Notes: a model not told the origin generated them from the letters alone. Shown: positions 55,101 through 64,000, counted from the stretch's first letter. The stretch is DNA of 64,000 nucleotides from Enoplolaimus lenunculus (GCA_030248215.1 JASANG010002829.1:248001-312000), one strand, 5' to 3'. Numbers and translations are program-made.

Positions 55101-56116
55101 ATTTGACTCACCATTTTTTGCAGTGTGGATACATTCTCTGTAGAAAAGAATGCACCAAGTGCACGTTGCGTTTGGGGCCTACAACCCCCCTTTTTAAGGG
55201 GGTGGTTGAAATTTGCGTTGACGAAGGAAATACATAATATGGCAAGGGTAACAAAGTGCTCGGTTGTTATTGTTATAAAATTTTTCTTCATACAGGTGCA
55301 TAACATTATGTGACATGAACATCGACCCGTCCTAAATAAGGAGGGGTACAACAAAAACGCAACGCGCGGTGGTACATTTTGTAGCGCGCGAAATCAAACA
55401 GTTGCACACTCTTGTCCAAGTGTGATCACGCACTCTTGGTAATATCAAGAGTGTATGATTCTCTTTAACAAGAGTGTGCAACTCTGCGGCTCCCGCATTG
55501 TATAAAAAAAGCACCACGGGGCGGTGTGTTTTTTGCCGACCTCCTTTATTTGGAATCCACATCACATGCAATACTTTTAAATTAAATTATACGATAAGCA
55601 TTTTTATTGCCGGATACTTGCAGTGCAATGGTTCGCACAGGTTGTATCCTCCTTTAACTAAGAGGCGGTCAGCCAAAAATGCAACGCGTGCCGAGTACAT
55701 TTTGTACCATGCGGAACCCCTAGAGCTGCATATTCTTGTATCATGCACTCTTTGTAATATTGACCGTTTAAACGCGTCATGGACACAGAAATATTTGAAG
55801 GCTAGAACAATTTAAAAAAAGTTAGCAAACTTACCCGTAACCAAAAAATTTTAAATATTCTCTGAATAGTCTGATAAAATTTATCTCTAATCAATTGAAG
55901 GGACCCTATTAAAATAAAAAAATAACCAAAATATATTAACCGCTTAAATGCTTCACGATTTCTTTCCAAGGATTGGCCAGTTTCAGAGCCACTTCTGTAA
56001 AACTGCCACGCGTACGCAGGTAGGACACGTTCAGCTTCTGCTTCAAATTCATGAACAAAACGAAACGCATGCTGTGGTAACGTTAATCGGTGATTTGGTT
56101 TGTCTAATGATGGCAT
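40128..56116 (-). CDS. FMN-dependent alpha-hydroxyacid oxidase (HAO/glycolate oxidase family), 7 clear exons
   Basis: Oxidises 2-hydroxy acids (glycolate, lactate or longer) to 2-oxo acids with H2O2; usually peroxisomal. Exons: 56116-55941, 54326-54169, 53193-52911, 52149-52022, 51299-51208, 41573-41415 and 40197-40128. All phases agree and give 355 residues, against about 370 in human HAO1. Seen: N-terminal [32 protein letters not shown] (Y147); D175; KGILTPSDA (K244); [10 protein letters not shown] (catalytic H268, R271); [11 protein letters not shown] and [11 protein letters not shown], the FMN-phosphate site. Odd: the residue equal to plant glycolate oxidase Tyr24 is Phe, Trp108 is Val, and the loop D-T-P is D-I-N, so substrate choice may differ. 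The last short exon (C-terminus) is uncertain; a candidate lies at 39945-40062 with AATAAA near 39810. Whether HAO1 or HAO2 type is not clear. Confidence 0.9.
41415..41573 (-). CDS. Hydroxyacid oxidase exon 6 (FMN-phosphate site)
   Basis: TTTTTCTAG acceptor; of two possible donors, AGT|GTAAGA keeps the length of the family (GLAVS|GQKGV). [17 protein letters not shown] and [13 protein letters not shown] are diagnostic. Confidence 0.95.
41838..41945. repeat. (TA)n/(TATG)n microsatellite
   Basis: TATACACACATATATATATT, ATATGTATAT repeats in hydroxyacid-oxidase intron 5. Confidence 0.9.
42560..42930. repeat. Poly-C / C-rich low-complexity tract
   Basis: About 370 bp of C runs up to about 20 long, broken by A runs. 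All open frames here are compositional (poly-Gly). It directly abuts the LTR at 42950. May be real or an assembly artefact. Confidence 0.9.
42950..44915 (-). repeat. 3' LTR of the fossil
   Basis: Longer LTR. About 570 bp near 44334-44902, including (CAA)n at 44545-44640, have no counterpart in the other LTR; insertion here or loss there cannot be told apart. Confidence 0.85.
44929..46838 (-). repeat. Interior of the LTR fossil: degenerate tandem units
   Basis: GGCTTCCTTACGG or a close variant recurs at about 45219, 45399, 45711, 45886, 46309 and 46646. GAATGCCTAAAATACATC recurs 488 bp later as GAATGACTAAAATACCATC. No protein-like frame is present. Confidence 0.6.
46857..48250 (-). repeat. 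5' LTR of the fossil
   Basis: 1394 bp. Flanked inward by the tRNA-Gln primer-binding site and outward by a TTAGGC-type MITE starting about 13 bp away. Confidence 0.88.
48263..48412. mobile_element. TTAGGC-type MITE copy
   Basis: CAGAGGCGGAACGTTTTTTGTG at the left, TAGGCTTAGGCTTATG inside, CAGCCCCTGTTCTTTACATTGGCC at the right. Confidence 0.8.
48904..50477. mobile_element. hAT-like element with ATATCCGG subterminal repeats
   Basis: TAGTGATGGGCATCGGG at the left and CATCCGGTGCTCATCTA at the right are imperfect inverted repeats of hAT type. Both ends carry clusters of GGATATCCGGATAT. The 1.3-kb middle has no transposase. Target duplication unclear. Confidence 0.6.
50841..51093. mobile_element. 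GC-rich long hairpin MITE (CCGTCCGTCACCGT repeats)
   Basis: AGGGTTGCGCTATACTTGAC and GTCAATTATAGCGCAACCCT are inverted ends. Between them ACCGTCCGTCACCGT-type repeats on the left become GACGGACGGGTGACG on the right, so nearly the whole 253 bp can fold on itself. It ends 115 bp from exon 5 of the oxidase. Confidence 0.8.
51208..51299 (-). CDS. Hydroxyacid oxidase exon 5 (catalytic His/Arg)
   Basis: TTTTTAG acceptor, CCG|GTAAAC donor. [20 protein letters not shown] followed by GRQLD is the PROSITE active-site motif of FMN-dependent 2-hydroxyacid dehydrogenases. The next intron is 9.6 kb. Confidence 0.95.
51780..51985. mobile_element. TTAGGC-type MITE copy in hydroxyacid-oxidase intron 4
   Basis: Perfect GGCTTAGGCTTAGG runs around 51855-51930, then ATCTACTGTTACACCCCTCAAAGTAATATT at the right. 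Confidence 0.7.
52022..52149 (-). CDS. Hydroxyacid oxidase exon 4
   Basis: TTTCAG acceptor, ACCC|GTAAGC donor. [20 protein letters not shown] carries the active-site lysine. Confidence 0.88.
52160..52310. repeat. TTGCAGC-rich palindromic repeat in hydroxyacid-oxidase intron 3
   Basis: GTGCAAGTTTTTGCAGC, GTTGCTGCAAGTTGCAA; related to 15575-16260. Confidence 0.45.
52911..53193 (-). CDS. Hydroxyacid oxidase exon 3
   Basis: Begins CG after TTCTAG so that R-A-C-E-S aligns with human R-A-C-Q-S. Contains [16 protein letters not shown] and [15 protein letters not shown], then a diverged loop to VDEW. Donor TG|GTAAGT. Confidence 0.88.
53814..54155. repeat. Minisatellite, three units of 112-117 bp, in hydroxyacid-oxidase intron 2
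   Basis: Units begin GCAAAAGTGTTAACC at 53814, 53927 and 54039, nearly identical. The last unit ends about 12 bp before the exon 2 splice donor, so copy number changes would occur right beside it. Confidence 0.92.
54169..54326 (-). CDS. Hydroxyacid oxidase exon 2
   Basis: Acceptor ATTTTAG, donor [30 protein letters not shown] then [13 protein letters not shown], the first beta strand of the TIM barrel and the FMN-binding (A/P)T.F.. loop. Confidence 0.9.
54916..55125. mobile_element. GTGAGTCAA palindromic MITE, complete
   Basis: CCTGCAAAAAAATGGTGAGTC ... GACTCACCATTTTTTGCAGTG in hydroxyacid-oxidase intron 1; arms about 90 bp. Confidence 0.88.
55140..55760. repeat. Palindromic repeat with AAGAGTGTGCAACTCT arms
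   Basis: Several inverted pairs (TTGCACACTCTTG, CAAGAGTGTGCAA; CCCCCCTTTTTAAGGGGG). Related to 21190-21780. Confidence 0.45.
55941..56116 (-). CDS. Hydroxyacid oxidase exon 1
   Basis: Starts [20 protein letters not shown]; 58 codons plus two bases, donor [30 protein letters not shown] matches the helix and substrate loop at the N-terminus of the family. Confidence 0.85.
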
Positions 56117-56433
56117 TATACAATAGCTTTTATGTAATATTTGTATTGTATTCAATATTTAAAAATATACAACTATGGCCTCTGGTAAGACGCATAGGCT
56201 GGGATAAATTGATATGTTAAACCTTCTTAGGCAGTAGCGGAGCAGGCTAGGGTGACCCCCAAAATAGCGGGGTGCGTCCTCCTTGCGATGATGAAAATAT
56301 TTTTGCAATTTTTAGTTTAAAATCTTGTTAGGGTGGGGACCCCTTTTGGAGTTGGCTCCGCAAATGGGGCTTCGGGAGGTGGCTGCTCCAGCCCTGCGTT
56401 TAGGCTCAGGCAAGGCTTAGGCTTAGGATTTGG

Positions 56434-56604
56434 GGCCAATGTATAGAACAGGGCCAGAACAATAGTATAAGCATATTCCTAAGCCTAGGCCTAAACTTAA
56501 GCCTAAGCCTAAGCCTAAGCTAAGTAAAAAATTAGTGCAAAGCTTAAACTTACTTTATTACAGTCCCGCCGGAAAACGTTCCGGCCCTGTTCTATACATG
56601 GGCC
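56434..56604. mobile_element. TTAGGC-type MITE, best-preserved ends
   Basis: GGCCAATGTATAGAACAGGGCC and GGCCCTGTTCTATACATGGGCC are inverted termini; CCTAAGCCTAAGCCTAAGC lies between. The best copy for defining the family. Confidence 0.88.
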
Positions 56605-56995
56605 GGATTCGGATATAACGCTCGCTTACGCCTAATTGTAAATCTAAACGTTTACGCTATTCTTTCTCAAAGACTATGCCATTTCTATGACTACGCCTTA
56701 ATAAGTTTAAATGTGTGTACAAAGGCCCAATTTTGAGTTGATAGCCATCGTAAATACTTTTGGCTTGCGCCAAAAGTATTCACCGATAATATATTATCAA
56801 AAACTGCTTCTAGATTAGATTAGAATTAAAACAGCAATCACCATATATCTGGTTCAGATATTTATCTGGTTTGTGCTATGTGTTTGTTTTGTTATTTTAA
56901 TATCGAAGACTTGCAGGAACAAAATGACCTTAATTATGACAAACAGACACTACGGCAACCGTAAACAGCTCAAATTGAAAAACATATCACGTCCA
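56605..56995. other. Upstream region of the hydroxyacid oxidase, no feature seen
   Basis: AT-rich, no gene. A short self-complementary stretch ATACTTTTGGC..GCCAAAAGTAT is at 56752-56780. Confidence 0.4.
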
Positions 56996-57205
56996 CACTG
57001 CAAGAAATGGTAAGTCAAATTCCCTCTCTCCGAAATAGGCTCTAAAGAACTACACATTTCGGAGTCAAATTCGACTCTGCGTGAGTCAAACGTGCGACTC
57101 AGTGAGTCGAATTAGACTGTGGTGGAGTCAAATATGACTCAGTTTGTGTAGTTCCATAAAACCTATTTCGGAGAGAGTCCAATTTGACTCACCATTTTTA
57201 CAGTG
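56996..57205. mobile_element. GTGAGTCAA palindromic MITE, complete
   Basis: CACTGCAAGAAATGGTAAGTC ... GACTCACCATTTTTACAGTG. Confidence 0.88.
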
Positions 57206-57432
57206 CACTTTTAGCAAAGTCAAATTTAAATTTGAATCAAAACCAATATACAGTGGCTTTCGTTCTGGGTTATAATTTGTACACAGGAACAGTAAAGTTG
57301 TTTACCACCAGTATGTAATTTCACTTTTGTTAAACATCTTATCGCAAAACTGTAACACTAAAACTACTGAAGTAGGTTGCGTTTTTTTCGCCCCTGAAAC
57401 TGCGCTGCAAAGTCTCCGCCAATGTAACAATC

Positions 57433-57965
57433 ACTGGCGGAACGTTTTTTGTGGCACTGTAGTGACCCGAATAAGAGGGGGACTGATATTTATTGGGCAT
57501 CTCCATAGGGTACCCCTTTGTTATTCGGTTTCGAACTGTTATTTACTTCCAACCCGCCCTCAGCCACCCTTCGCTGCTGATATATCCGGCATTTCAACTA
57601 TATGTTGAATTAAACGTTTTTTGCCTTGCATCAAAGTTTTGAGCGATAATGCAATTATACTTTGGAATGTAACTTACAAAACTTAAGTACGCTTTGAAGT
57701 TTCGAACTCAGCTTTATTTGGTCCTGTAGTCATCTATGCTCCAAGATTAGGGATAACTAACATTTATGGACTCTAATTAAGGGTTTAGGGACTCTATCCG
57801 CTTGCGGACTCTTATTAGAGATACGGGCTCCTATTGATTGGGACTGAAAATTGTGACCACCCTCTAATTACCCCCTCTTATTCGGGTAACTACAGTACGC
57901 TGCAATAGAGCAAGCTTAAGCGTTAGACTACTTTTTTGCTTAGGCTTTGGCTAAGGCCTTAGCTC
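57433..57965. mobile_element. TTAGGC-type MITE split by a younger MITE
   Basis: GGCGGAACGTTTTTTGTGGCA (left part) continues after 57895 as CAATAGAGCAAGCTTAAGCG, exactly as in the uninterrupted copy at 48263. Confidence 0.8.
57457..57895. mobile_element. TGTAGTGACCC MITE, complete, nested
   Basis: CTGTAGTGACCCGAATAAGA and TCTTATTCGGGTAACTACAG are inverted ends. Inside: GGACTCTAATTAAGGG and CGCTTGCGGACTC. Inserted in the TTAGGC-type element, so it is the younger of the two. Confidence 0.9.
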
Positions 57966-58985
57966 AGAGTTGGAACTGGCTCGGTTTTTAGGGCCCGGGT
58001 TTGGCCCGCCTGGTGTCGGCCGGCGCGTTTTATATAGGTTTTGAGTAGAAAAAACTTAAAACAAACCGTATAAACATTACACTACGTTTCATATTTCACC
58101 AAATATTGTTCATTGCAGCTTCCTTCAGAGCCACAAGAGCGCTATCAACAGACAGATGCAAAAGGCTGCGAGTCCCGGTCGCTACGTTGCCACCTTCACT
58201 AAAATGCCGCTCAGATTCGTCCGCAATAGCTTGTATACCAAGCACGCGTCTAGTGAGCTTGGATAACTATTGAAGTAGCACTGTGTTTTCATGTCAGTAA
58301 CTTAACGGATTTCTTGAAGTAGCTGCAGAAATGCCACAGTTCAAGATTCTATAGATAACCAACAAACTCGGTTGTTAAGTACAGTGGACTACAAAACTTT
58401 TTGCATCCGTATACGTGCAAATGGTTGCAATTCTAAAAACCCAAGAAACTCTCGTTCAAAAATTTTGCGGAACGTTACCCTACTCACTTAAAATATGCTT
58501 AAAATTAAGCAAAACTGTTGCCGAATTAAGTGTCGGGTTTACTTACTATGGTGCTTGGCAAAGTTTTATTCAATTTTAAGCAAACACAACATTCTTAGAT
58601 ATAGATTTTTACTTAATAAATCAACAAAAGACGGCTGTAGTTTTACTTAGTTACATTTCCGCAAAGATTTACTCAATATTTATGACAGTTATACTTCAAA
58701 AAGTTAGTGAAATTTTAACTAAAGTATTTAAGGTAAGGTGTTTTTACAGAGTACTTTTCAAAATTCTTGTGTACGCGATGACCGCTATGAAAGTTAAAAT
58801 GAATTAAGGTTCAGAAATACGTATCTAAATCTTATTACAATACCAAACCAGTGGTCAATTTCATGAGCTCATGGATACAAAGAGGTCACGCACTGCTCCG
58901 AGTTATTTCGGCTCACGGGCCCAAAATTTCGGCGCAAGCCCGGGTTTGGCTGGCTTAGCCCTGCGGGCCTAATCCTGTCTAGGCT
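57965..58985 (-). mobile_element. hAT transposon remnant (copy B)
   Basis: GGGCCCGGGTTTGGCCC at the left and GCCCGGGTTTGGCTGGC..GCGGGCC at the right. The minus frame 58260-58096 encodes LTRRVLGIQAIADESERHFS and later LLHLSVDSALVAL, the hAT C-terminal dimerisation motif (A-x-S-x-x-S-E-R-x-F-S type). The rest of the transposase is missing. Confidence 0.8.
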
Positions 58986-59488
58986 TAGGAATGTGCTTTA
59001 TACTACTGTTACGGCCTTGTTCTGTACATTAACCTTAAGTTTCCAGACGGCTTACAAAAAGCGTTTCGGGCTTTGGTGTTGGCTGTTTTTTAAAACTGTT
59101 GCGATGCTTGGAAATGTTTTTGAAGTAACCTAATGCATTTTAAGGAATTTTGTAATAATAAAGTTAATGTAGTGACGTGGATTTTGAAAACAAAGGTTTA
59201 AACATTTCAAAAACTGACCTGATTTTAGGAATTATCGCAAAAAGAAACACTACAACTTACTGAAGTTAAACAATAGAACTGGATGTAATTTTTACCCTTG
59301 ATATACGGCACAGAGTAGATTGCCCATAGAACTTATTGGGCGGCATTGAACTTTACAAAAACAAACTTAAACTAAAACTTATGACCATAGCAATGTTTTC
59401 AACAACGCCCTGCCTCGTGACGGGATTTTTTATAGATATCCCATAGGGCTGAAACGAGAACATCGTGCCCCGTAGCATTTCAGTCATT
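58986..59488. other. Intergenic stretch
   Basis: A partial TTAGGC-type end (TACTACTGTTACGGCCTTGTTCTGTACATT) at about 58990-59032; nothing else seen. Confidence 0.5.
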
Positions 59489-59759
59489 TTAACCCCTTCT
59501 CACATTGAGTTGCCTGTAGGCAACTCAGCACAGTGTATATACGTTAAATAGTATATATCGCACCGTGATTAACAATTGCAACACGTATACATAATACTAA
59601 ATCACCACAAGACGTGAGAGCCCCTTCGGGCTCGAGCGTCAAGCTCCTATAGCTGAGTGGTGATGGTATACGCCTCCCACTCCAGTCACTGGGGTTCCAA
59701 TCCAAGCAATAAAGTATGTCTCAGGGGAAATAGAAAATATTCATGTGAGAAAGGGTTAA
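59489..59759 (+). mobile_element. TTAA-flanked MITE carrying tRNA-like A and B boxes
   Basis: TTAA at both edges, inverted ends CCCCTTCTCACATTGA / TCATGTGAGAAAGGG. The centre reads TATAGCTGAGTGGTGATGG (A-box-like) and GGGGTTCCAATCC (B-box-like) about 50 bp apart, as in a tRNA of the Ser/Leu type or a Pol III promoter. Non-coding. Confidence 0.85.
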
Positions 59760-59844
59760 TATTGATTTTAACAAGCCGTTGATAGAAAAATTAAATGACC
59801 GATAAACATTTTATATGTTCAGTCTGCCGAAACCAATTTCAACT

Positions 59845-60008
59845 CACTTACTTTTAACTAAAAATATCAGAATTGAGAGAAATTTGTCTTCCGAATTGTG
59901 CCCTACTTTTGCCTCATACGAGGCGGCTTCTGCCATAAAAAGGCGGCCAATTGCCTGCGCCATTTGGAACCACAGGAACTCATCTCCGCTTTTAACTCTG
60001 ATGGGCCA
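59845..60008 (-). CDS. Doubtful exon-like stretch, product unknown
   Basis: Between CCCATCAG and AAAA|GTAAGT on the minus strand a frame reads DEFLWFQMAQAIGRLFMAEA and continues protein-like for about 50 codons. No partner exon was found and the opposite strand is also open, so this may be a TE or chance frame. Confidence 0.2.
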
Positions 60009-60189
60009 AGTTTGATTTGCTCAAAGTGAAATAATCTCATCCATATGTTTCAAGTCTGATTTAATTCAGTTTTGAACCTATTTTTAATTCAAAATCGAGC
60101 GAAATATGACTGCCGCAGTATAAACACAATTCCATGTCACTTTACAGTGTTTAAAATACTCAAATGAAGACTATCATGTTTACAATGTT

Positions 60190-60380
60190 GGACCAGGGGC
60201 GGAACGTTTTCTGCGGGACAGCAATAAAGTAAACGTAAGCTTTTTAGACTAATTTTTTTGCTTAGTCTTAGGTTTTATGCTCAGGCTGAAGTGTAAGCTC
60301 ATTCTTACGCTTAAGCTTAGCCTTCCTTAAGCTTTGGGATATGGTAATACTACCGTTACGCCTCTGTTCTATATACATTG
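60190..60380. mobile_element. TTAGGC-type MITE copy
   Basis: CCAGGGGCGGAACGTTTTCTGCG at the left, CTACCGTTACGCCTCTGTTC at the right. Confidence 0.75.
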
Positions 60381-60677
60381 GGTCAAAACGATTCTTTTTA
60401 CGTGAGCATACGCAATGTTTTTCATACCAGCTGTGTCGTAGCGTTTCAACCTAGAAAATTGCTGTTTTTGCAGTCCTTGAACTGCGGTATATTTTCGTTG
60501 TTTTGGCGGACTTTGTCTGGTAAAGATACATAATTACCTGAATAGGTCAACCTGAAACGTACCGATTTATTAATTTTTCAGGCAAGTATTTTACCGTTGC
60601 GCTGCATATATATCTTGCATTTTTAAGAATTCCGCCTACAATTACATTTAGTTCTCATTGCTTGCAAATGTAAAGAT

Positions 60678-60885
60678 CAGAGGATGAACGTTTTTCTGTT
60701 GGACTAGAAAAATGTAAGCTTAAGCTTTAGACGAAATTTTTTTGCTTGGCTTAGGCTTAGGCGTAAGCTTAGACGTAGGAATATGCTCATTCTTACGCTT
60801 AGGCGTAAGCTTATGCTTAGGCTTAGGCTTAGGAATATGCTTACAATACTGTTGCGCCCCTGTTATATTTACATTGGCCTGATTG
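60678..60885. mobile_element. TTAGGC-type MITE copy
   Basis: AGAGGATGAACGTTTTTCTG at the left, TTAGGCGTAAGCTTATGC hexamers, ACAATACTGTTGCGCCCCTG at the right. Confidence 0.75.
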
Positions 60886-62109
60886 CTCAACAACATTGAG
60901 CGTTGCATTTCTTAAAACACGCTTAATTAATATCGGTTTTTACTGTTCATGTACGTTGTTAATTTAATGCATTTTCGCAATAAAACTTGAATATACCATG
61001 ACCTGTAGCTTAGATTGCATACCATAAGACGGTTCCATTGGAGACGTTAAAGAGCTTGAAACTAGCACTCGAGCTTGATATTAACATTCCCAACTGTGTA
61101 ACGCGTTAATTTTCACAGAACTTTAAATTCAGATAACAATAAAGCTATAAATGCTGTTAGCAGTTTTTTTGCAAAACACGAACTATGAATCTTGTTGCTA
61201 GCTGGCTGACAGACGCGACTTTTTACACATGTTGTTCACCTTAGCGTGTACTCTATACTTATGATTTGTTACAAAATGTTGATATATATGCAATACTATC
61301 AGTCTGGCACAAGATTTAGCATCAATTAACGTCTTTACATTTGCTGAAGCATATTTTGTTGCACTGCATAGCAGAATGTGCAATTTGGCCGTGGGTGCTC
61401 ATTTGTATAGACAAACCAAAAGATTTTGAAAATATTTCTTCTCTAAAAATTTTCTCTAAAAAGCTAAAATATCTATTTTAATAAATAAATTATATTTAAG
61501 TTTTACTTATGCGTTCAAGAAATTACACTGCTTCTAATCAGCGTTAAATATTGAGACCAAATAGCTGAAAATGACACAGAAGCAGTTTATTTTTTCGTAT
61601 TTCACAAACATGTGTTCTATTTTTGCTAAATTTCAAAAAAATTTTTTATCAATTAAATTCTTAAAATAAAATGAAAATTTTTTATTTGTTTAACTTTGAA
61701 GGAAGATGGCCTGTTTCAAGTTTGCATTTTTACGGCCGGTGGTAAAAACAAGAAACGATCGAGCCGTTTATGTGGTTTGTGGTATTTTTTGTGTTTTGAT
61801 AAGCATAATTATGGACGATTTTGTTTCGTATGTGTGGGCCTCAAGACATTCTTTTTGTTGACTCGCTTAAATTATGAGAGTACATTGAATGAATTATGGT
61901 GACAGCTGGATAGAACAGGACGTGTACCATCGCTAGACTGACTACTGCTGCGTATTGTATTTATTAAATTTTTTGCAATCTTCCACGCTTTCCCGTACAA
62001 TTAAGGTTAAGACTTAGGGTAATATAAAAGTTTAGGCAAACGTTTACGCTTAGGCTTATAAAATTCGTTTCCGAAACTTAAGCCAAAGCCAAGCCTGAGC
62101 TTAAGCCTA
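60886..62109. other. Intergenic stretch, no gene recognised
   Basis: Short frames at 61198-61383 and 61696-61902 are not protein-like by similarity. A TTAGGC-type fragment occupies about 62005-62108. Confidence 0.5.
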
Positions 62110-62196
62110 CACTGCAAAAAATGATGAGCCAAATTGACTCTCTCCGAAATAGGCTCTACGGGACTGCACAATCGGAGTCCAATTCGACTCCGCCGG
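62110..62196. mobile_element. GTGAGTCAA palindromic MITE, left arm only
   Basis: CACTGCAAAAAATGATGAGCC through CGGAGTCCAATTCGACTCCG; the right arm is absent. Confidence 0.7.
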
Positions 62197-63614
62197 GAAA
62201 ATGTGTGCATGGCATTTTGCTTGATGACGTGTGCTTGATTCAACTTACACCGGCAGTGGAGAAATTTAAAATTTTTGTGCTCGAAAATAGAATTAAAGGG
62301 CTGACTGACAGCAAACAGATAAAGTTTATTTGTCAGAATTTTAAAATGAGCATTTTCGGCAATTTTATCCGGACGTACGCAAAATAGTGTAGTTCATTAG
62401 CAACTTACACTGGACATAATCAGGCGTTAGATTCATAGCATAGTGTTTCATTTTGTTTCAAGCGACTTGCGATAATCCAAACGGTAGCACCGGATATAAT
62501 AAACCAACATTATGTTGCCGTGTTCTCAAATGTGTGAAGCAACTATCGGACACTGGCGATAGAGGTGATACAACCTGTATTGTTTGAACTAAAATATTGC
62601 AATCTTCAAAATTTAGCACATTTTTCATAAGATAAATGTACCGCGCTACTGTAAAAAATTCAGATCCAAAGCTGGCGTCTTTCGCTAGTTTAAAGCCTAT
62701 GATACTAACTGGTGATTGGTGCTACAAATAGTTGAGAATACGGATCGTTGTTTAGAGCTGGCAGTTTCTTTATAGACCAATTAAGCTCAGCTAACGATAA
62801 TGCTTATAAACCAAATAAATTTTTTAAAATTTTAGGCAGGGGTGGCGTTTTTGACTGCCTGTGATCCCGTTAAAAACATTACATATATCAGACACTGATG
62901 ACGTAAGAAAACAACGATAAAGCAGTCTCACAGACCCAGTATAAAACTTGCCCGTATGCTTCCGTGAACTGAATTGAACCGTAGCGGTTGCTTCTAGATT
63001 TAGATTCATAGCCTGAGGCAAAACTTGCAACACAAAGATAGATTTGTATGATGAACATCCGGAAAATTGCTGTATACTGTTGATATATTTAGTTTTCTTC
63101 GTTGAAACGAATGAATGTAAAACAATTTTTTGATGACTTTAAGCATTATCGGAATAATTTCTATTTATCTTTAAACTTTTAATTTCATGGAAGTCAAAAT
63201 ACTATTTAAACAAATTGTTCCCGTTGCCGGAATAGGGAACAGGGCTACTTATACGCCATTCTGTTGAATGATTTAGTGCTGCTCCCCATTAGAAAATTTA
63301 ATCTTCGCTTGTAAAGTTCTTGATACTTCTTCATGTCTTTCATCTGAATAATTTAGTGCCTCCCCCTGTTTAGTATATCGCATGATCTATGTGCCTGAAA
63401 GTTCTTTCAGTTACGAAACAAAAAATATATGAAAGAGTTTCTAAAAGATCATCAGTAGTATGTTTCGTTTCTGGCTCTGCAACGAGACAACAGAAGCAAA
63501 CTGCTCGGTTGCATTGGATGAGCCGATGAGAAACAGTTTGTTTTATAGATTAGGCAAAGTTAAGTAGCTTAACGGATGTTAAATTGGTCAATTTTTGCAT
63601 TAATCTACTAATTG
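62197..63614. other. Intergenic stretch, nothing supported
   Basis: Two short open frames (to 62387; 62824-63033) lack similarity, splice context or repeat identity. Confidence 0.4.
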
Positions 63615-63893
63615 TTGCTAATGTATAGAACAAGGCCGTTACAGTAGTATGAGCATGTTCCTAAGCCTAAAGCCTAGGCCATAATCTTAAGCGTATTAAG
63701 AGTGACTTTGTACCTAAGAATCAGTGTAAGCGTAAGCCTAAACAAAGCAAAAAACCTAAGCAATTAAGTAGCTTAACGAATGTTTTAATGTGTCAACTGA
63801 TTGTGGCTAATGTATAGAACAAGGTCGTAACAGTAGTATAAACATATACCTAAATCTAAACCTAAGCCTTAGCGTAAAAATGCGCGTATCCTG
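63615..63893. mobile_element. Two TTAGGC-type MITE copies in tandem
   Basis: GCTAATGTATAGAACAAGGCCGT at 63617 and GGCTAATGTATAGAACAAGG at 63805; each has GTATAA/GTATGAGCAT and CCTAAGCC hexamers. Confidence 0.7.
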
Positions 63894-64000
63894 TAGTGAC
63901 CCGAATATGAGTGGGGGGCTGATATTTATTTGACCTCTCCAGACGGCACCCCCTTGTTATTCGGTTACGGACTGTTATTTAATTTCAACTAGCCCTCCGC
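63894..64000. mobile_element. TGTAGTGACCC MITE, cut by the window edge
   Basis: CTGTAGTGACCCGAATATGAG onward, colinear with 57457-57560. As at 57457, it lies inside a TTAGGC-type copy. Confidence 0.8.

Overview
Eukaryotic nuclear DNA, AT-rich, with GT-AG introns throughout. The gene content (CNOT3, a hydroxyacid oxidase) and the MITE-dominated repeat load suggest a fast-evolving animal lineage. A tunicate-like genome is my guess; the sequence alone does not prove it. Almost all coding sequence lies in short exons that single-frame reading misses. I assembled the models by hand from splice sites, intron phase and protein similarity.

Layout. (1) 156-3551, minus: the first five coding exons of CNOT3 (CCR4-NOT subunit 3); the rest runs off the left edge. 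(2) 3552-7291: intergenic, with diverged satellite units, a tRNA-like sequence, a hairpin and a recent 166-bp tandem duplication. (3) 7292-24048, plus: an 18-exon gene for an 867-residue ankyrin-repeat protein I cannot name; all intron phases agree, and one proposed exon is 8 nt long. (4) 24049-28840: its 3' UTR and poly(A) signal, then MITEs and satellite. (5) 28841-30578, minus: a two-exon gene for MscL, the bacterial-type large-conductance mechanosensitive channel, with a C-terminal zinc ribbon and an arginine-rich N-terminal extension. This is the main discovery of the window. (6) 30579-39944: repeats, plus a decayed copy of two hydroxyacid-oxidase exons at 36.4-36.7 kb. (7) 40128-56116, minus: a divergent FMN-dependent hydroxyacid oxidase (HAO/glycolate oxidase family), seven clear exons. 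Its 9.6-kb fifth intron is swollen by an LTR-element fossil (tRNA-Gln primer site), a hAT-like element and a GC-rich hairpin. (8) 56117-64000: repeats only, with one doubtful exon-like stretch.

The genes are unrelated and form no operon or pathway. The repeats fall into recognisable families: palindromic TA-flanked MITEs with GTGAGTCAA arms; hAT-type MITEs with CCGGAA cores (one with a perfect 8-bp target duplication); a TTAA-flanked MITE carrying tRNA-like boxes; a MITE filled with degenerate TTAGGC hexamers; a MITE with TGTAGTGACCCGAATAAGAGGG ends (written here in consensus); and a satellite of about 155-180 bp. Several sit inside introns of the four genes, which ties the MscL gene to this genome.
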